From assembly GCA_002717515.1 (NCBI GenBank), contig PBEC01000021.1, positions 1-64,000 on the forward strand: DNA of 64,000 bases, read 5' to 3'. Position 1 is the stretch's first letter; every line of letters begins with the position of its first letter. Positions 56,087-64,000 of this stretch are shown piece by piece. Under the pieces are notes generated by a model, which saw only the letters and a program-made list of their open reading frames with translations, ran no database searches and was not told where the DNA came from. The stretch is from Flavobacteriales bacterium (GTDB taxonomy: Bacteria; Bacteroidota; Bacteroidia; Flavobacteriales_C; GCA-002722245). Made by a program: the position numbers and the translations under genes.

Positions 56087-56608
56087 TCAATTCAGCTTTA
56101 TCCAAAACAAACCTCGATAACCTCTTATTGTTCCATCCTCATCGTAAACCTGTTCCATTGGACAAACATATTTTACCCTCTTATCAAAACCACCTGTTGA
56201 TTTATCGTAATAAAGTTCCTCTTTAAATTTTAAATAAACAATACCGGAGGCATCCAATGTTTCTTCAATCTCAATAGGCTCTAAATATCCAAATTCATCT
56301 TCCACATACTCGGTATCAATGTGATAAAAAATATCATCAAGGACCGAATCTTGCATAGGAATGAGTTCTCCAGGTAAAAAATCAAAAACTTTAAGCTCCC
56401 TACTTTTTACTTTGGATAATAAATCCTCGAGCATGTCTTTTCTGACATCCATAGGAAGCCAAGAATCTTCATACATTTCAGCAGAGGGATCTCCTATATT
56501 TGTTTTACTTTCAACCACACCAAGTTTATCTCCCACCGAGACTTCTCCTGTAGAATTACCACACCCCATTAAAATCAAAAAACCAAAAATTGTCAATACT
56601 TTAAACAT
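56087..56608 (-). CDS. GldN/PorN-like short lipoprotein
   Basis: A 173-residue protein with a lipoprotein signal (LMGCG, Cys16). The C-terminal 55 residues (VYLKFKEELYYDKSTGGFDK, then VCPMEQVYDEDGTIRGY and LFWIKLN) resemble the conserved end of GldN/PorN, a ring component of the type IX secretion and gliding apparatus. It is far shorter than true GldN, and no gld gene is adjacent. The likeness is from memory and needs a profile search. A -7-like box TAGTTTTG lies at 56626-56633. The M16 peptidase gene follows with no gap. Confidence 0.6.
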   Translation of the reverse strand: MFKVLTIFGFLILMGCGNSTGEVSVGDKLGVVESKTNIGDPSAEMYEDSWLPMDVRKDMLEDLLSKVKSRELKVFDFLPGELIPMQDSVLDDIFYHIDTEYVEDEFGYLEPIEIEETLDASGIVYLKFKEELYYDKSTGGFDKRVKYVCPMEQVYDEDGTIRGYRGLFWIKLN

Positions 56609-56717
56609 TAAAACTTTTTTTCTCGCAAAACTAGTATATTTTAGCGTTTAATTTTACCCTAATTCTTTACCTAATTAGCTTAAATAGAATTAACCTTTTT
56701 AAAAAATTTAAGTAAAA

Positions 56718-58469
56718 ATGATTGTGCCTAAACTGGAAACCTCCATATTGTTAAAGCAGATTAAAACAGTAAATGAAAGTATTAAACTAACCATTTTAAC
56801 CTCCGTTGTTTTAGGTGCTATACTTGGACTTCAGGTTTATGAAGTTCTAAACACATCGTACTTAATCCTATGGATTACAGTGTTATTAACCAGTATTTTC
56901 TTTCGAGTTTTCTTATTCTTCAAAAGCAAAAATGAGCCGCCTAATCGTAAAAATATAAAAAGATGGATTCAATATTGCTTTATAAACACAGCGCTATCGG
57001 CAATTTCATACGGATTAATTGCTGCCAGCGTAGGTTTCATAATAGACCCTGTAGCGCTTACTATTGTTTATATAATTATGGCAGGGGCAACAGCCGCATC
57101 AGTTACCGTATATGGCTCACTAAAACACTTATCGAGTGTTTTCATATTCCCTATCTTAATTCCTGCAATTATAGCAAACATTCTGTTCGGAGACCTAAAG
57201 CACTTCATACTTAGCGGAATCACTCTACTTTTCTGCTATATAATATATTCAGCATCCAACATACTTTACAAAACCCTTTTAAATACACTCGAACAAAACA
57301 ATGTAATTCGAAATTTAACGGAGGAAAAAGTTAGAATGGAAGAAATGGCAAAACTAAAAAGCGATTTTTTCGCAAGTATGTCTCACGAAATAAGAACTCC
57401 TTTAAATGGAATCATTGGCCTGGTGGATTTACTTTCAAGTTCGAAAATCAATGAACAGCAAAAGCATTATTTATCTACAATTAAAAGTAGTTCAGACGAC
57501 TTGCTGAATGTTATTAATGATGTATTGGATTTAAGTAAAATAGAGTCCGATAAACTGGAATTGTTTCCTCAAAAAACTTCATTAATTGAATTTGCTAAAA
57601 GGATGGTAACACTATTCAGCGAAAGAGCAAACATAAAAGACCTTGAGCTTAAGTTAGTTCTGGATAAAAACTTGCCAGAATACATTGAGGCCGACGAACA
57701 TCGATTAAGCCAGGTTATATCCAATCTTCTTTCAAATGCAATTAAGTTTACAGAAAAAGGCTCTGTAGTTCTTGAAGTTAATCTAATTGATGTTAAACAA
57801 AATAAGTCAACAATTGAATTTAAAATCCACGACACAGGTATTGGAATCCCATTTGAAAAACAAGAACTTATCTTCACAAAATACAACCAGATTCTCAACT
57901 CATCAAACTATGTAATAACCCAACCCGGAACAGGACTTGGGTTAAGTATAGCAAGGCAATTGGTAAACTTAATGGGTGGTGAAATCGGGCTCACGAGTCA
58001 GGAGAATAAAGGCAGTACATTTTGGATAAAAATTGAAACTCCTGTTGTTGAAAATATAAAAACTGAAAAGAATGCAGCCGATAATTCAAATCAAGAACAA
58101 TTTGAATTAAATGTTCTATTAGTTGATGATAGAGAAATTAACTTAAAAGTTGCTGGCCTTATGTTAAAAAAACTAGGCTGTAGCGTTGTAACCGCCAGGA
58201 ACGGAGAAGTAGCCATTGAAAAATATGATGAAAATCCGAAAAAGTTTGATTTGATTATTATGGACATACAAATGCCCATTATGAATGGAATAGATGCCAC
58301 AAAAAAATTAAGAAAAAAATATCCCGATAGTTTAGCGCCAATTTATGGACTAAGTGCACAAATTGAAAAAAATCTCGACAAGTCCCCAATTGAACTTGGG
58401 TTCGATCACTACCTTACCAAACCTTTAAGTTTAGAAACATTAAAAAGCAGTTTAAATAGAATTTCCTGA
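56718..58469 (+). CDS. hybrid sensor histidine kinase/response regulator
   Basis: A 583-residue membrane protein. About six helices (residues 24-182) are followed by HisKA with His223 (SMSHEIRTPLNG), an HATPase domain (NLLSNAIKFT, HDTGIGI, GTGLGLSI) and a C-terminal receiver (VLLVDDREIN, phospho-Asp in LIIMDIQMPIMNG, Lys in YLTKP). There is no separate sensor or output domain, so a phosphotransfer partner elsewhere is expected. It is a single gene, divergent from the GldN-like gene. Confidence 0.92.
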   Translation: MIVPKLETSILLKQIKTVNESIKLTILTSVVLGAILGLQVYEVLNTSYLILWITVLLTSIFFRVFLFFKSKNEPPNRKNIKRWIQYCFINTALSAISYGLIAASVGFIIDPVALTIVYIIMAGATAASVTVYGSLKHLSSVFIFPILIPAIIANILFGDLKHFILSGITLLFCYIIYSASNILYKTLLNTLEQNNVIRNLTEEKVRMEEMAKLKSDFFASMSHEIRTPLNGIIGLVDLLSSSKINEQQKHYLSTIKSSSDDLLNVINDVLDLSKIESDKLELFPQKTSLIEFAKRMVTLFSERANIKDLELKLVLDKNLPEYIEADEHRLSQVISNLLSNAIKFTEKGSVVLEVNLIDVKQNKSTIEFKIHDTGIGIPFEKQELIFTKYNQILNSSNYVITQPGTGLGLSIARQLVNLMGGEIGLTSQENKGSTFWIKIETPVVENIKTEKNAADNSNQEQFELNVLLVDDREINLKVAGLMLKKLGCSVVTARNGEVAIEKYDENPKKFDLIIMDIQMPIMNGIDATKKLRKKYPDSLAPIYGLSAQIEKNLDKSPIELGFDHYLTKPLSLETLKSSLNRIS

Positions 58470-58619
58470 ATATTATTTTGCAAAAAAACAAAGTAAAACT
58501 AATCAATTTGCATAAGGCTCCTCGATATACTTTTTTCAATTTAATTCATTTATTTTTCTCCTTTTATTGTTTATGAACCTTAACTAAATTTTTTTGTTAA
58601 TCAATTTCTATCAAACAAA

Positions 58620-58650
58620 TTGGAAAGGTCATTCAACAACATTAAATTTG
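58620..58650 (+). promoter_or_regulatory. promoter of the DUF6695 gene
   Basis: TTG (58620-58622), a 20-base spacer and TAAATTTG (58643-58650) match the Bacteroidota consensus. The ATG follows 30 bases later. Confidence 0.55.
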
Positions 58651-58680
58651 TCATCGATATACACGAACACACCGAAATAA

Positions 58681-59682
58681 ATGATTTACAAAGATTTTAT
58701 CATTCCTCTTGCCTGGCCAGAGGCTCCTGTAAGAACAGCCGGTGGTCCTTATGATAAAATCCTTGAACTTTTCAAGTTATATCGAAATGGATACTATAAG
58801 GCAGGTCACGCAGCCTTTCTTTTAATTAATCATACAAATGGAGATATAGATTATTATGATTTTGGCAGGTATATCTCTCCTGACAAAAATGGTAGAGCCA
58901 GAAGTAAAGAAACAGACCCTGAAATCCTATTCAATGTAAAAGCACATATTGAAGATGGTAAAATCACCAATCTTTTTGAAATTATTAAAGCAATAGGTGC
59001 CCACCCACAAACACACGGTGAGGGAACACTTTACGCTGGTATTCAAGATAAAATCAATCGCGACAAAGCGATTGAATATGTTAAGTCTATTCAAGCAGCA
59101 CCCTACACTCCCTACGGGCCATTTGTTGTTGGAGGAACAAACTGCTCAAGATTTGTTGCACAAACCATAGCTAAATCGATAAAAGGCAATGGTTTTAAAT
59201 TTATTTACCCTTGGTACTTTACTCCTGCACCACTTGGCAATATTTTTTACAGCTCAGGAAAAACCTTATTTAAACTAAGTGACTCAGGTAGAATAGAAGA
59301 GCTACTCATTAAAGGAGTGAAAAAGCAATTTAATTTTATGAAAGAAATTATGTTGTATAAAAATGGTGAAACTACCCCCGACCCTTCAAAGGCATCTTTG
59401 AATAAAATAGATGAGCCTCAAGAAAAAATAAATGCTGGTCCAAAAGCACAGTGGCTTGGCGGAACTGGAGCTGGAGCCTGGTATGAATTAAAAAGTTATT
59501 CTGAAAATGGAATTGAGGTTGCCAGAATTCAAGCAAATGGAGACCAAGATTTTTGTTTTGAATTTATTGGTTCTACGAAGGCAATAAATTTCAATCACAT
59601 CTATAAATTTGAACATGGTAGTCATGGATTGAAAATAATACTCTCTCAAAATGGTCAAATCTTCGAATTCATTAAAAAGTAA
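58681..59682 (+). CDS. DUF6695-like protein with a permuted papain-type (NlpC/P60-like) motif
   Basis: A 333-residue protein that resembles Bacteroidota DUF6695 proteins. It lacks an export signal. Residues 1-190 show a histidine in AGHAAFLLIN (His43) and, later, a cysteine in GGTNCSRFVA (Cys155). This is the H-then-C order of permuted papain-fold hydrolases such as LRAT/YaeF-type. The C-terminal 90 residues (AQWLGGTGAGAWYELKSY, FCFEFIGSTKAINF) form a small beta domain. The activity is inferred from those two residues only. A good promoter lies upstream. Confidence 0.65.
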   Translation: MIYKDFIIPLAWPEAPVRTAGGPYDKILELFKLYRNGYYKAGHAAFLLINHTNGDIDYYDFGRYISPDKNGRARSKETDPEILFNVKAHIEDGKITNLFEIIKAIGAHPQTHGEGTLYAGIQDKINRDKAIEYVKSIQAAPYTPYGPFVVGGTNCSRFVAQTIAKSIKGNGFKFIYPWYFTPAPLGNIFYSSGKTLFKLSDSGRIEELLIKGVKKQFNFMKEIMLYKNGETTPDPSKASLNKIDEPQEKINAGPKAQWLGGTGAGAWYELKSYSENGIEVARIQANGDQDFCFEFIGSTKAINFNHIYKFEHGSHGLKIILSQNGQIFEFIKK

Positions 59683-59754
59683 AGTCTTTTTCTAACTATT
59701 TAGGGTTTTAACCGTATGTGTCTTACTTTAAGATGAATTTCAAAAAAAAAGTTT

Positions 59755-60600
59755 ATGATTGTTATTGCAGACATGGGTGCCACAAAAACAGACTGGAGTT
59801 TTACAGAAGGTTCAACCGTAATTAAAAACATAGACACAAAAGGGTTCAACCCTTATTTTCATACAACTGGAGAGATTGTTGATTTACTTCGCCCTGATTT
59901 CATTAATGAAGATTTTAGCTCTGTGGAACAAGTTCACTTTTATGGAGCAGGCTGCAGTACCAAGGAAAAAATAAAAACAGTAGAGCACGCCCTCAAAATT
60001 TACTTCCCTTATGCTTCGATTGAAGTAAACCATGATTTATTAGCCTCTGCGAGAGCCCTATGTGGAAATTCTCCCGGAATTGCCTGCATACTCGGAACAG
60101 GTTCTAATACATGCCTATATGATGGCATGCATATTATTGCGAATAATCCATCTTTAGGCTTCATACTTGGTGATGAGGGCTCAGGAGGAGATCTTGGCAG
60201 AGAACTAATTAAGGCTTATTACTATGGAGAACTAAACCCAGAACTCGATAAAAAATTCGAGTCACAATTTAATGTAGACAAAAACTCACTGCTTGGTAAT
60301 GTTTACAGCACAGACAAACCCAACGCTTTTTGTGCCGCTTTCACTCCTTTTCTTAATCAAAACATTGAAGAAAAATGCATCAATGAATTGGTGAAAAATT
60401 CATTTAGAGAATTTTTCAGCAGGCACATAATGACCTATGAAAACTACAAAAAAATCCCTATTCATTTTGTAGGCTCTATTGCTCATCATTTTAAAAATCA
60501 GGTAAAAGAAGTCTCTGCCGAATTTGGTGCCCGAGTAGGGATAATTATTAAAGCTCCAGTCGGTAAACTTATTGAATATCACAGTAATCAAAATTATTAA
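59755..60600 (+). CDS. BadF/N-acetylglucosamine-kinase-like ATPase
   Basis: A 281-residue sugar-kinase-like ATPase (ASKHA fold). Seen: the phosphate-1 motif ADMGATKTDWSF at the N-terminus, a central ILGTGSNTCLYDG phosphate-2 motif and GDEGSGGDLGRELIK, all diagnostic of the BadF/BadG and GlcNAc kinase family. The family in Bacteroidota usually phosphorylates N-acetylglucosamine in cell-wall recycling. No transporter or murQ gene is adjacent, so the substrate is inferred. Followed by a gene-poor gap of about 390 bases. Confidence 0.83.
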   Translation: MIVIADMGATKTDWSFTEGSTVIKNIDTKGFNPYFHTTGEIVDLLRPDFINEDFSSVEQVHFYGAGCSTKEKIKTVEHALKIYFPYASIEVNHDLLASARALCGNSPGIACILGTGSNTCLYDGMHIIANNPSLGFILGDEGSGGDLGRELIKAYYYGELNPELDKKFESQFNVDKNSLLGNVYSTDKPNAFCAAFTPFLNQNIEEKCINELVKNSFREFFSRHIMTYENYKKIPIHFVGSIAHHFKNQVKEVSAEFGARVGIIIKAPVGKLIEYHSNQNY

Positions 60601-60991
60601 AAACTTTCTTGCTATTAAACGTTTTTGATTGTACTTTTATTAATAATCATTTGATACAATTCGTTCTTAAAAATACAATGCCTCACAGATTAAAGCTTGA
60701 GAAACTTTAGGACAACTCCATTTAGGGAAAAGCTCAAAAAGGCCTATGGCGGGCCCGCAAAATCAATACCAGCGGGATTACAGAATCCTTTGGCGTCTCT
60801 ATTAATATATTAATGAGGGTTTCATCAAGTCCCAAATCTGTGAGTTTTTTTTATAAACCCCTCGTCCTAATAAACCTCTCCTCCGTCGCTTTTATTTACA
60901 TTTCATCTAATATTCAGTCGGTTTTCGAAACAAGACCATTTTGAGAGCGTAATTAATAGACACCGCGAACAATTTTAAAACCCCAACTAGC
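60601..60991. other. gene-poor interval with GC-rich palindrome
   Basis: A 391-base gap without a convincing gene. Its middle (about 60680-60800) is visibly richer in G and C than the surroundings and holds the perfect 10-base palindrome GCGGGCCCGC at 60749-60758. A frame is open from 60726 to 60944 on the plus strand, with its only ATG at 60813; its composition is not convincing. I see no tRNA, terminator or consensus promoter. It may hold an RNA gene or a decayed gene, but I cannot name one. Confidence 0.5.
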
Positions 60992-61285
60992 ATGATCACC
61001 ACACCCAAATCCAACGTAATCGAGAAAGAAAATATTCATCAACTTGCCTTCGGTTCCACCGATGTGCTTATGGATGAACAACTGAAAATTCAGAGAAAAA
61101 GAAGGCTTAAAAGAGCTGAACAACTTGGAAATTCCTACAAAACAAAATCAAAAATCTTATTTAAAAGTTTGGACGGAGTATTCAAAGTTGAAACAACTGT
61201 TTGGGCAACGACTGAAAAATTCGTTTCTCTAAAAGGAGGAGCAATCATTCCCATACACTGTATAAAAGGAGTTGATTTTTACTAA
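60992..61285 (+). CDS. small basic hypothetical protein
   Basis: A 97-residue protein that I do not recognise. A basic middle (KIQRKRRLKRAEQLGNSYKT) is followed by a compact C-terminal part with strands (KSKILFKSLDGVFKVETTVW, FVSLKGGAIIPIHCIKGVDF). The second part is typical of small Bacteroidota proteins of unknown role. There is no signal peptide or membrane helix. Codon use and composition fit neighbouring genes, which supports it being real. It stands between a gene-poor gap and a stem-loop. Confidence 0.6.
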   Translation: MITTPKSNVIEKENIHQLAFGSTDVLMDEQLKIQRKRRLKRAEQLGNSYKTKSKILFKSLDGVFKVETTVWATTEKFVSLKGGAIIPIHCIKGVDFY

Positions 61286-61320
61286 ACATTTAACCCACCG
61301 ATATAACCAAAACATTTTTT

Positions 61321-61369
61321 TTAAGGGTTTGGAATCTGTGCCTAAAAGGTGCATGTTCTAGACCCTTAA
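61321..61369 (+). other. 14-bp stem-loop in the intergenic gap
   Basis: TTAAGGGTTTGGAA (61321-61334) pairs with TTCTAGACCCTTAA (61356-61369): 14 pairs, two of them G-U. The loop is 21 bases. Ts precede it and only a weak T-rich stretch follows. It may be a terminator for the small gene upstream, or a structured RNA; the long loop is not typical of terminators. Confidence 0.5.
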
Positions 61370-61384
61370 CCTATTTTATACCAA

Positions 61385-62041
61385 TCATAAATTCGTTTCA
61401 ACTTCTTGATTTATTTGATTCAATAAATCATTTATTCTGGAACTTACTTCACCAGCAGAATCAACGATCATAAAATGCCCACCATTAGGAATATTTACAG
61501 CTCCCTTGACGGGTTTTATTAGCCGATCTTTACTTCCAGAAATAAAAAAAACATTTAATAAAACATTTTGAGATTTCCAGTTTTTAAATGCAATTAGCGC
61601 CCATTTAGTGAAATTCGGGTTTGCATCTCGTAAAATTTGACTCAATAACTTTTTATTGTTCGCACTAAAAAAAAAGTTAGCCATGAAGTGGGGCAAACAA
61701 AAAAACTTCTTAGGAAGAATTTTAAAAAAAATATTTGGAATAAATCTCAGTAGAAACGGTATTTCAGAAGGTTTACTTATCGAGGAAATGACAAATGTGA
61801 ATTTCGAATTTAAAACTTTAGACACCTCTTGTGCAACCAAACCGCCAAAACTTACACCTAAAATTCCAAATGGATTTTCATCCATTATATTTTTGGAAAT
61901 TCGTAATGAATAATCTTCAATAGATTCATTTAGAAGAGGATCTATCCACTTTACGGGAACTAATTCATAGTTAGAATCAATCTCCAAAAAATCAAAAACT
62001 CTTTCGTCTGCACCTAAACCACTAAAGCAATATATTTTCAC
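61385..62041 (-). CDS. alpha/beta hydrolase
   Basis: A 218-residue alpha/beta hydrolase-fold protein. Seen: the start SGLGADERVFDFL, the nucleophile elbow GVSFGGLVAQEV with its serine, the acid in SGSKDRLIKP and the histidine in GGHFMIVDS. The start codon is GTG at 62041. Substrate is unknown; esterase or thioesterase are reasonable. It lies 32 bases downstream of relA/spoT, in the same direction, and may share its transcript. Confidence 0.82.
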   Translation of the reverse strand: MKIYCFSGLGADERVFDFLEIDSNYELVPVKWIDPLLNESIEDYSLRISKNIMDENPFGILGVSFGGLVAQEVSKVLNSKFTFVISSISKPSEIPFLLRFIPNIFFKILPKKFFCLPHFMANFFFSANNKKLLSQILRDANPNFTKWALIAFKNWKSQNVLLNVFFISGSKDRLIKPVKGAVNIPNGGHFMIVDSAGEVSSRINDLLNQINQEVETNL

Positions 62042-62073
62042 TAAAAAAAATTAAATTTTGTTTCAACAAAACC

Positions 62074-64000
62074 TTAATTTGTATGTATTCTTTTTATGTT
62101 ATGAACCCCTTTTACAACTTTTAATTTTTTACTCAACTCAGTTAATTGCTCGGTATCTTGAACATACAGCATAACTTTCCCTTCAAAAACTCCGTGATCA
62201 GCATCAAATTTAATTGATTTGATCTTCAATTCAGACTCTTGTGAAATTATATTTGTTATTCTGCTTACCAATCCGAAATCATCAGTTCCAGTAAAACGAA
62301 TTCCTGTCAAAAACTCATTCTTGGACTTATCCTCCCATACCGCCTTTATAGTTCGATATGCAAAATTAGCCTGTAAATGCATTGCATTAGGACAGTTTGT
62401 TTTGTGAATTTTAATACCATCCCCTACCGTAACGAAACCAAACACCTCATCACCAGGTATTGGATTACAACATGGAGATATTTTATATTCGAATTTATCT
62501 TTTGCATCACCCAAGACAAGAACATCTTGCTTTCCAAATGATTTTGCAGTGATCCCTTCAATCGGTTTTTTCCGTATACGCTCATCGGCCTCTTTTTTGT
62601 GCTTTTCTCTCTGATCAAGATAATTTTTGATTGCCCCTTTTTCAATTTGTTTTTCAGCAATCTTCACGAAAAGCTCAACCGTATCAGGCACGTTAAAATG
62701 TCTCACCAACTCTTTTAGAAGCTTAGGGTTATCCGTTGGTAATGACTCCAATATTCTTCCATACTTTTCTTTACCCTCAATTGCTATTAATTTCCTTTCT
62801 CGTCTAACCCCGTTTTTAATTCTTTGTTTCGCTTTAGCCGTCGTAACTATTTTTAACCATTCCAGTTTAGGTTTTTGCTTTTTGGAAGTTAACACCTCCA
62901 ATTGTTCACCACTCTTTATTTTATAATTCAACGGAACAAGCTTATGATTAACCTTCGCACCAATGCAGGAATCACCAAGTCTACTGTGAATTTCGTATGC
63001 AAAATCAAGCGCTGTAGCACCAGCGGGCAATGTTTTTAATTCTCCAATTGGAGTAAAAACAAATATTTCATCGGAAAACAGATTTAACTTCACATCGTCG
63101 ATAAAATCGATAGCCTGATTGTGTGGACTATCAAGTAAATTTCTGATTTTATTTATCCATTCATCAACTTTGTTGTTATCAGAATCACTACCCTTTGCTT
63201 TGTACTTCCAATGAGCAGCTAATCCTCTTTCTGCTATATCATGCATTCTCTGAGTTCTTATCTGAACCTCAACCCACCTTCCCTCCGGACCCATAACAGT
63301 CGTATGTAAAGCCTCATAACCATTAGCTTTAGGAGTTGAAACCCAATCGCGTAAACGATCTGGCCTGGGGGTATACATATCGGTTACTATTGAATACGTA
63401 TTCCAACAATCCCCTTTTTCGGTTTCAGGAGTTGATTTTAAAATAATTCGTAGAGCAAAAATATCGTACACCTCTTCAAAAGGAACATTTTTATTTTTCA
63501 TTTTTTGAGAAATCGAATACGGAGACTTATGTCTACCGTCAACCTCAAAATCATACCCCCTCTCTGTCAATGTATTTATAATCGGAAGGCTGAACTTATT
63601 TATGTAACGAGTTAACCTTCTTTGGTTTTCTTTAAGCTTATCTGTTATTTCGTTGAAAAGTTCAGTTTCGGTGTACTTAAATGCAAGATTCTCAAGCTCT
63701 GTTTTTATTGAGTTCAACCCTAAACGATGAGCCAGCGGTGCATATATAAAAAGAGTTTCATAAGATATCTTTAACTGCTTATTCCGAGGCATAAACTCCA
63801 TTGTTCTCATATTGTGTAATCGATCAGCCAGCTTAACTAAAATAACTCTTATATCCTCCGATAAAGAAAGCATCATTTTACGAAAGTTCTCAGCTTGAAT
63901 TGAGTAGTTCGGATCGGAATGATCAATTACCCCACTCATCTTAGTTAAACCATCGATAATCACGCATACTTTAGAACCAAACATATTTTCAATATCGTCC
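62074..64000 (-). CDS. bifunctional (p)ppGpp synthase/hydrolase, 5' end missing
   Basis: The 3' part of a RelA/SpoT-family enzyme, running off the window end; the frame continues upstream of the Met at 63984 (DDIENMFGSK). Present: the end of the HD hydrolase domain (ILVKLADRLHNMRTM), the synthase domain (GYEALHTTVMGPEGRWVEVQ), the TGS domain (DEIFVFTPIGELKTLPAGAT) and a C-terminal ACT domain. It makes and degrades the stringent-response alarmone. Retention of the LADRLHNMRT motif suggests active hydrolase. Roughly the first 100 residues are outside the window. Confidence 0.94.
   Translation of the reverse strand, partial: DDIENMFGSKVCVIIDGLTKMSGVIDHSDPNYSIQAENFRKMMLSLSEDIRVILVKLADRLHNMRTMEFMPRNKQLKISYETLFIYAPLAHRLGLNSIKTELENLAFKYTETELFNEITDKLKENQRRLTRYINKFSLPIINTLTERGYDFEVDGRHKSPYSISQKMKNKNVPFEEVYDIFALRIILKSTPETEKGDCWNTYSIVTDMYTPRPDRLRDWVSTPKANGYEALHTTVMGPEGRWVEVQIRTQRMHDIAERGLAAHWKYKAKGSDSDNNKVDEWINKIRNLLDSPHNQAIDFIDDVKLNLFSDEIFVFTPIGELKTLPAGATALDFAYEIHSRLGDSCIGAKVNHKLVPLNYKIKSGEQLEVLTSKKQKPKLEWLKIVTTAKAKQRIKNGVRRERKLIAIEGKEKYGRILESLPTDNPKLLKELVRHFNVPDTVELFVKIAEKQIEKGAIKNYLDQREKHKKEADERIRKKPIEGITAKSFGKQDVLVLGDAKDKFEYKISPCCNPIPGDEVFGFVTVGDGIKIHKTNCPNAMHLQANFAYRTIKAVWEDKSKNEFLTGIRFTGTDDFGLVSRITNIISQESELKIKSIKFDADHGVFEGKVMLYVQDTEQLTELSKKLKVVKGVHNIKRIHTN

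Noticed and set aside
60726..60944. 73-codon open frame in the gene-poor interval, with an ATG at 60813
   Set aside because: Its only ATG leaves 43 codons, the amino-acid composition is serine- and proline-rich without any motif, and no promoter or start signal is near. I leave it as non-coding.
1..64000. CRISPR array, insertion sequence, prophage or tRNA genes
   Set aside because: No direct-repeat series, transposase, integrase, phage structural gene or tRNA-like T-arm motif was found on either strand by reading; a dedicated search was not possible.

Overview
The window is an AT-rich chromosomal segment of a member of the Bacteroidota, most probably a marine-type Flavobacteriales bacterium; I do not name a genus. 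The evidence is: promoters of the Bacteroidota type (TTG, 18-20 bases, TAnnTTTG) in front of dnaN, guaB, smpB and others; almost no Shine-Dalgarno sequences; many lipoproteins with Bacteroidota-style lipoboxes; and typical family content (BshB1, Bacteroidota TamB, nusB-DUF1573-yajC, a LytS/LytTR pair, a propeller histidine kinase, DUF6695, MsrB-MsrA fusion, three linked parvulin-type PPIases). Coding density is about 95 percent. I see no tRNA, rRNA, insertion sequence, prophage or CRISPR array.

Layout. 1-9.7 kb: leuB, an M32 carboxypeptidase and DUF423 pair, smpB with a split nuclease-like gene and miaA, adk, purK-purE, a methyltransferase and a MORN-like exported protein. 9.7-19.5 kb: an AddB-like nuclease, a metallo-aminopeptidase lipoprotein, bshB1, a 1497-residue TamB-like protein and a cysteine-dioxygenase-like protein whose second iron ligand is replaced. 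19.7-29 kb: dnaN, a DivIC/FtsB-like division protein, then a long minus-strand block of a CoA-binding protein, queE, a MoxR ATPase, three PPIase-type chaperones and guaB. 29-37.4 kb: PAP2 phosphatase, obgE, a LuxC-type acyl-CoA reductase, a repeat lipoprotein, ornithine aminotransferase, lipoprotein MsrBA, an AcpH-like hydrolase and a LytS/LytTR two-component system. 37.4-46.9 kb: a lipoprotein, rpsA, a rhomboid protease, an NAD(P)-binding protein, a 996-residue propeller sensor kinase and an SF1 helicase.

46.9-50.2 kb holds a coupled pair of pyridoxal-phosphate enzymes (one fold-type I, one fold-type III decarboxylase-like) followed by an exported protein; I recognise no named pathway for it, and it is the best candidate here for an undescribed biochemical system. 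50.2-56.6 kb: yajC, DUF1573, nusB, a saccharopine-dehydrogenase-like enzyme, an exported endonuclease/phosphatase, an O-methyltransferase, an M16 protease and a short lipoprotein resembling the C-terminus of GldN/PorN. 56.7-64 kb: a hybrid sensor kinase, a permuted-papain-like DUF6695 protein, an N-acetylglucosamine-kinase-like ATPase, an unexplained gene-poor stretch with a GC-rich palindrome, a small conserved-looking protein, an alpha/beta hydrolase and the 3' part of relA/spoT, cut by the window end.

Most genes are core housekeeping (amino acid, purine, tRNA, replication, translation, stringent response). Envelope biogenesis is a second theme: TamB, three PPIases, YajC, M16, MsrBA, several lipoproteins. 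Several start codons were moved inward from TTG or GTG to an ATG where the context favours it; the entries say so.
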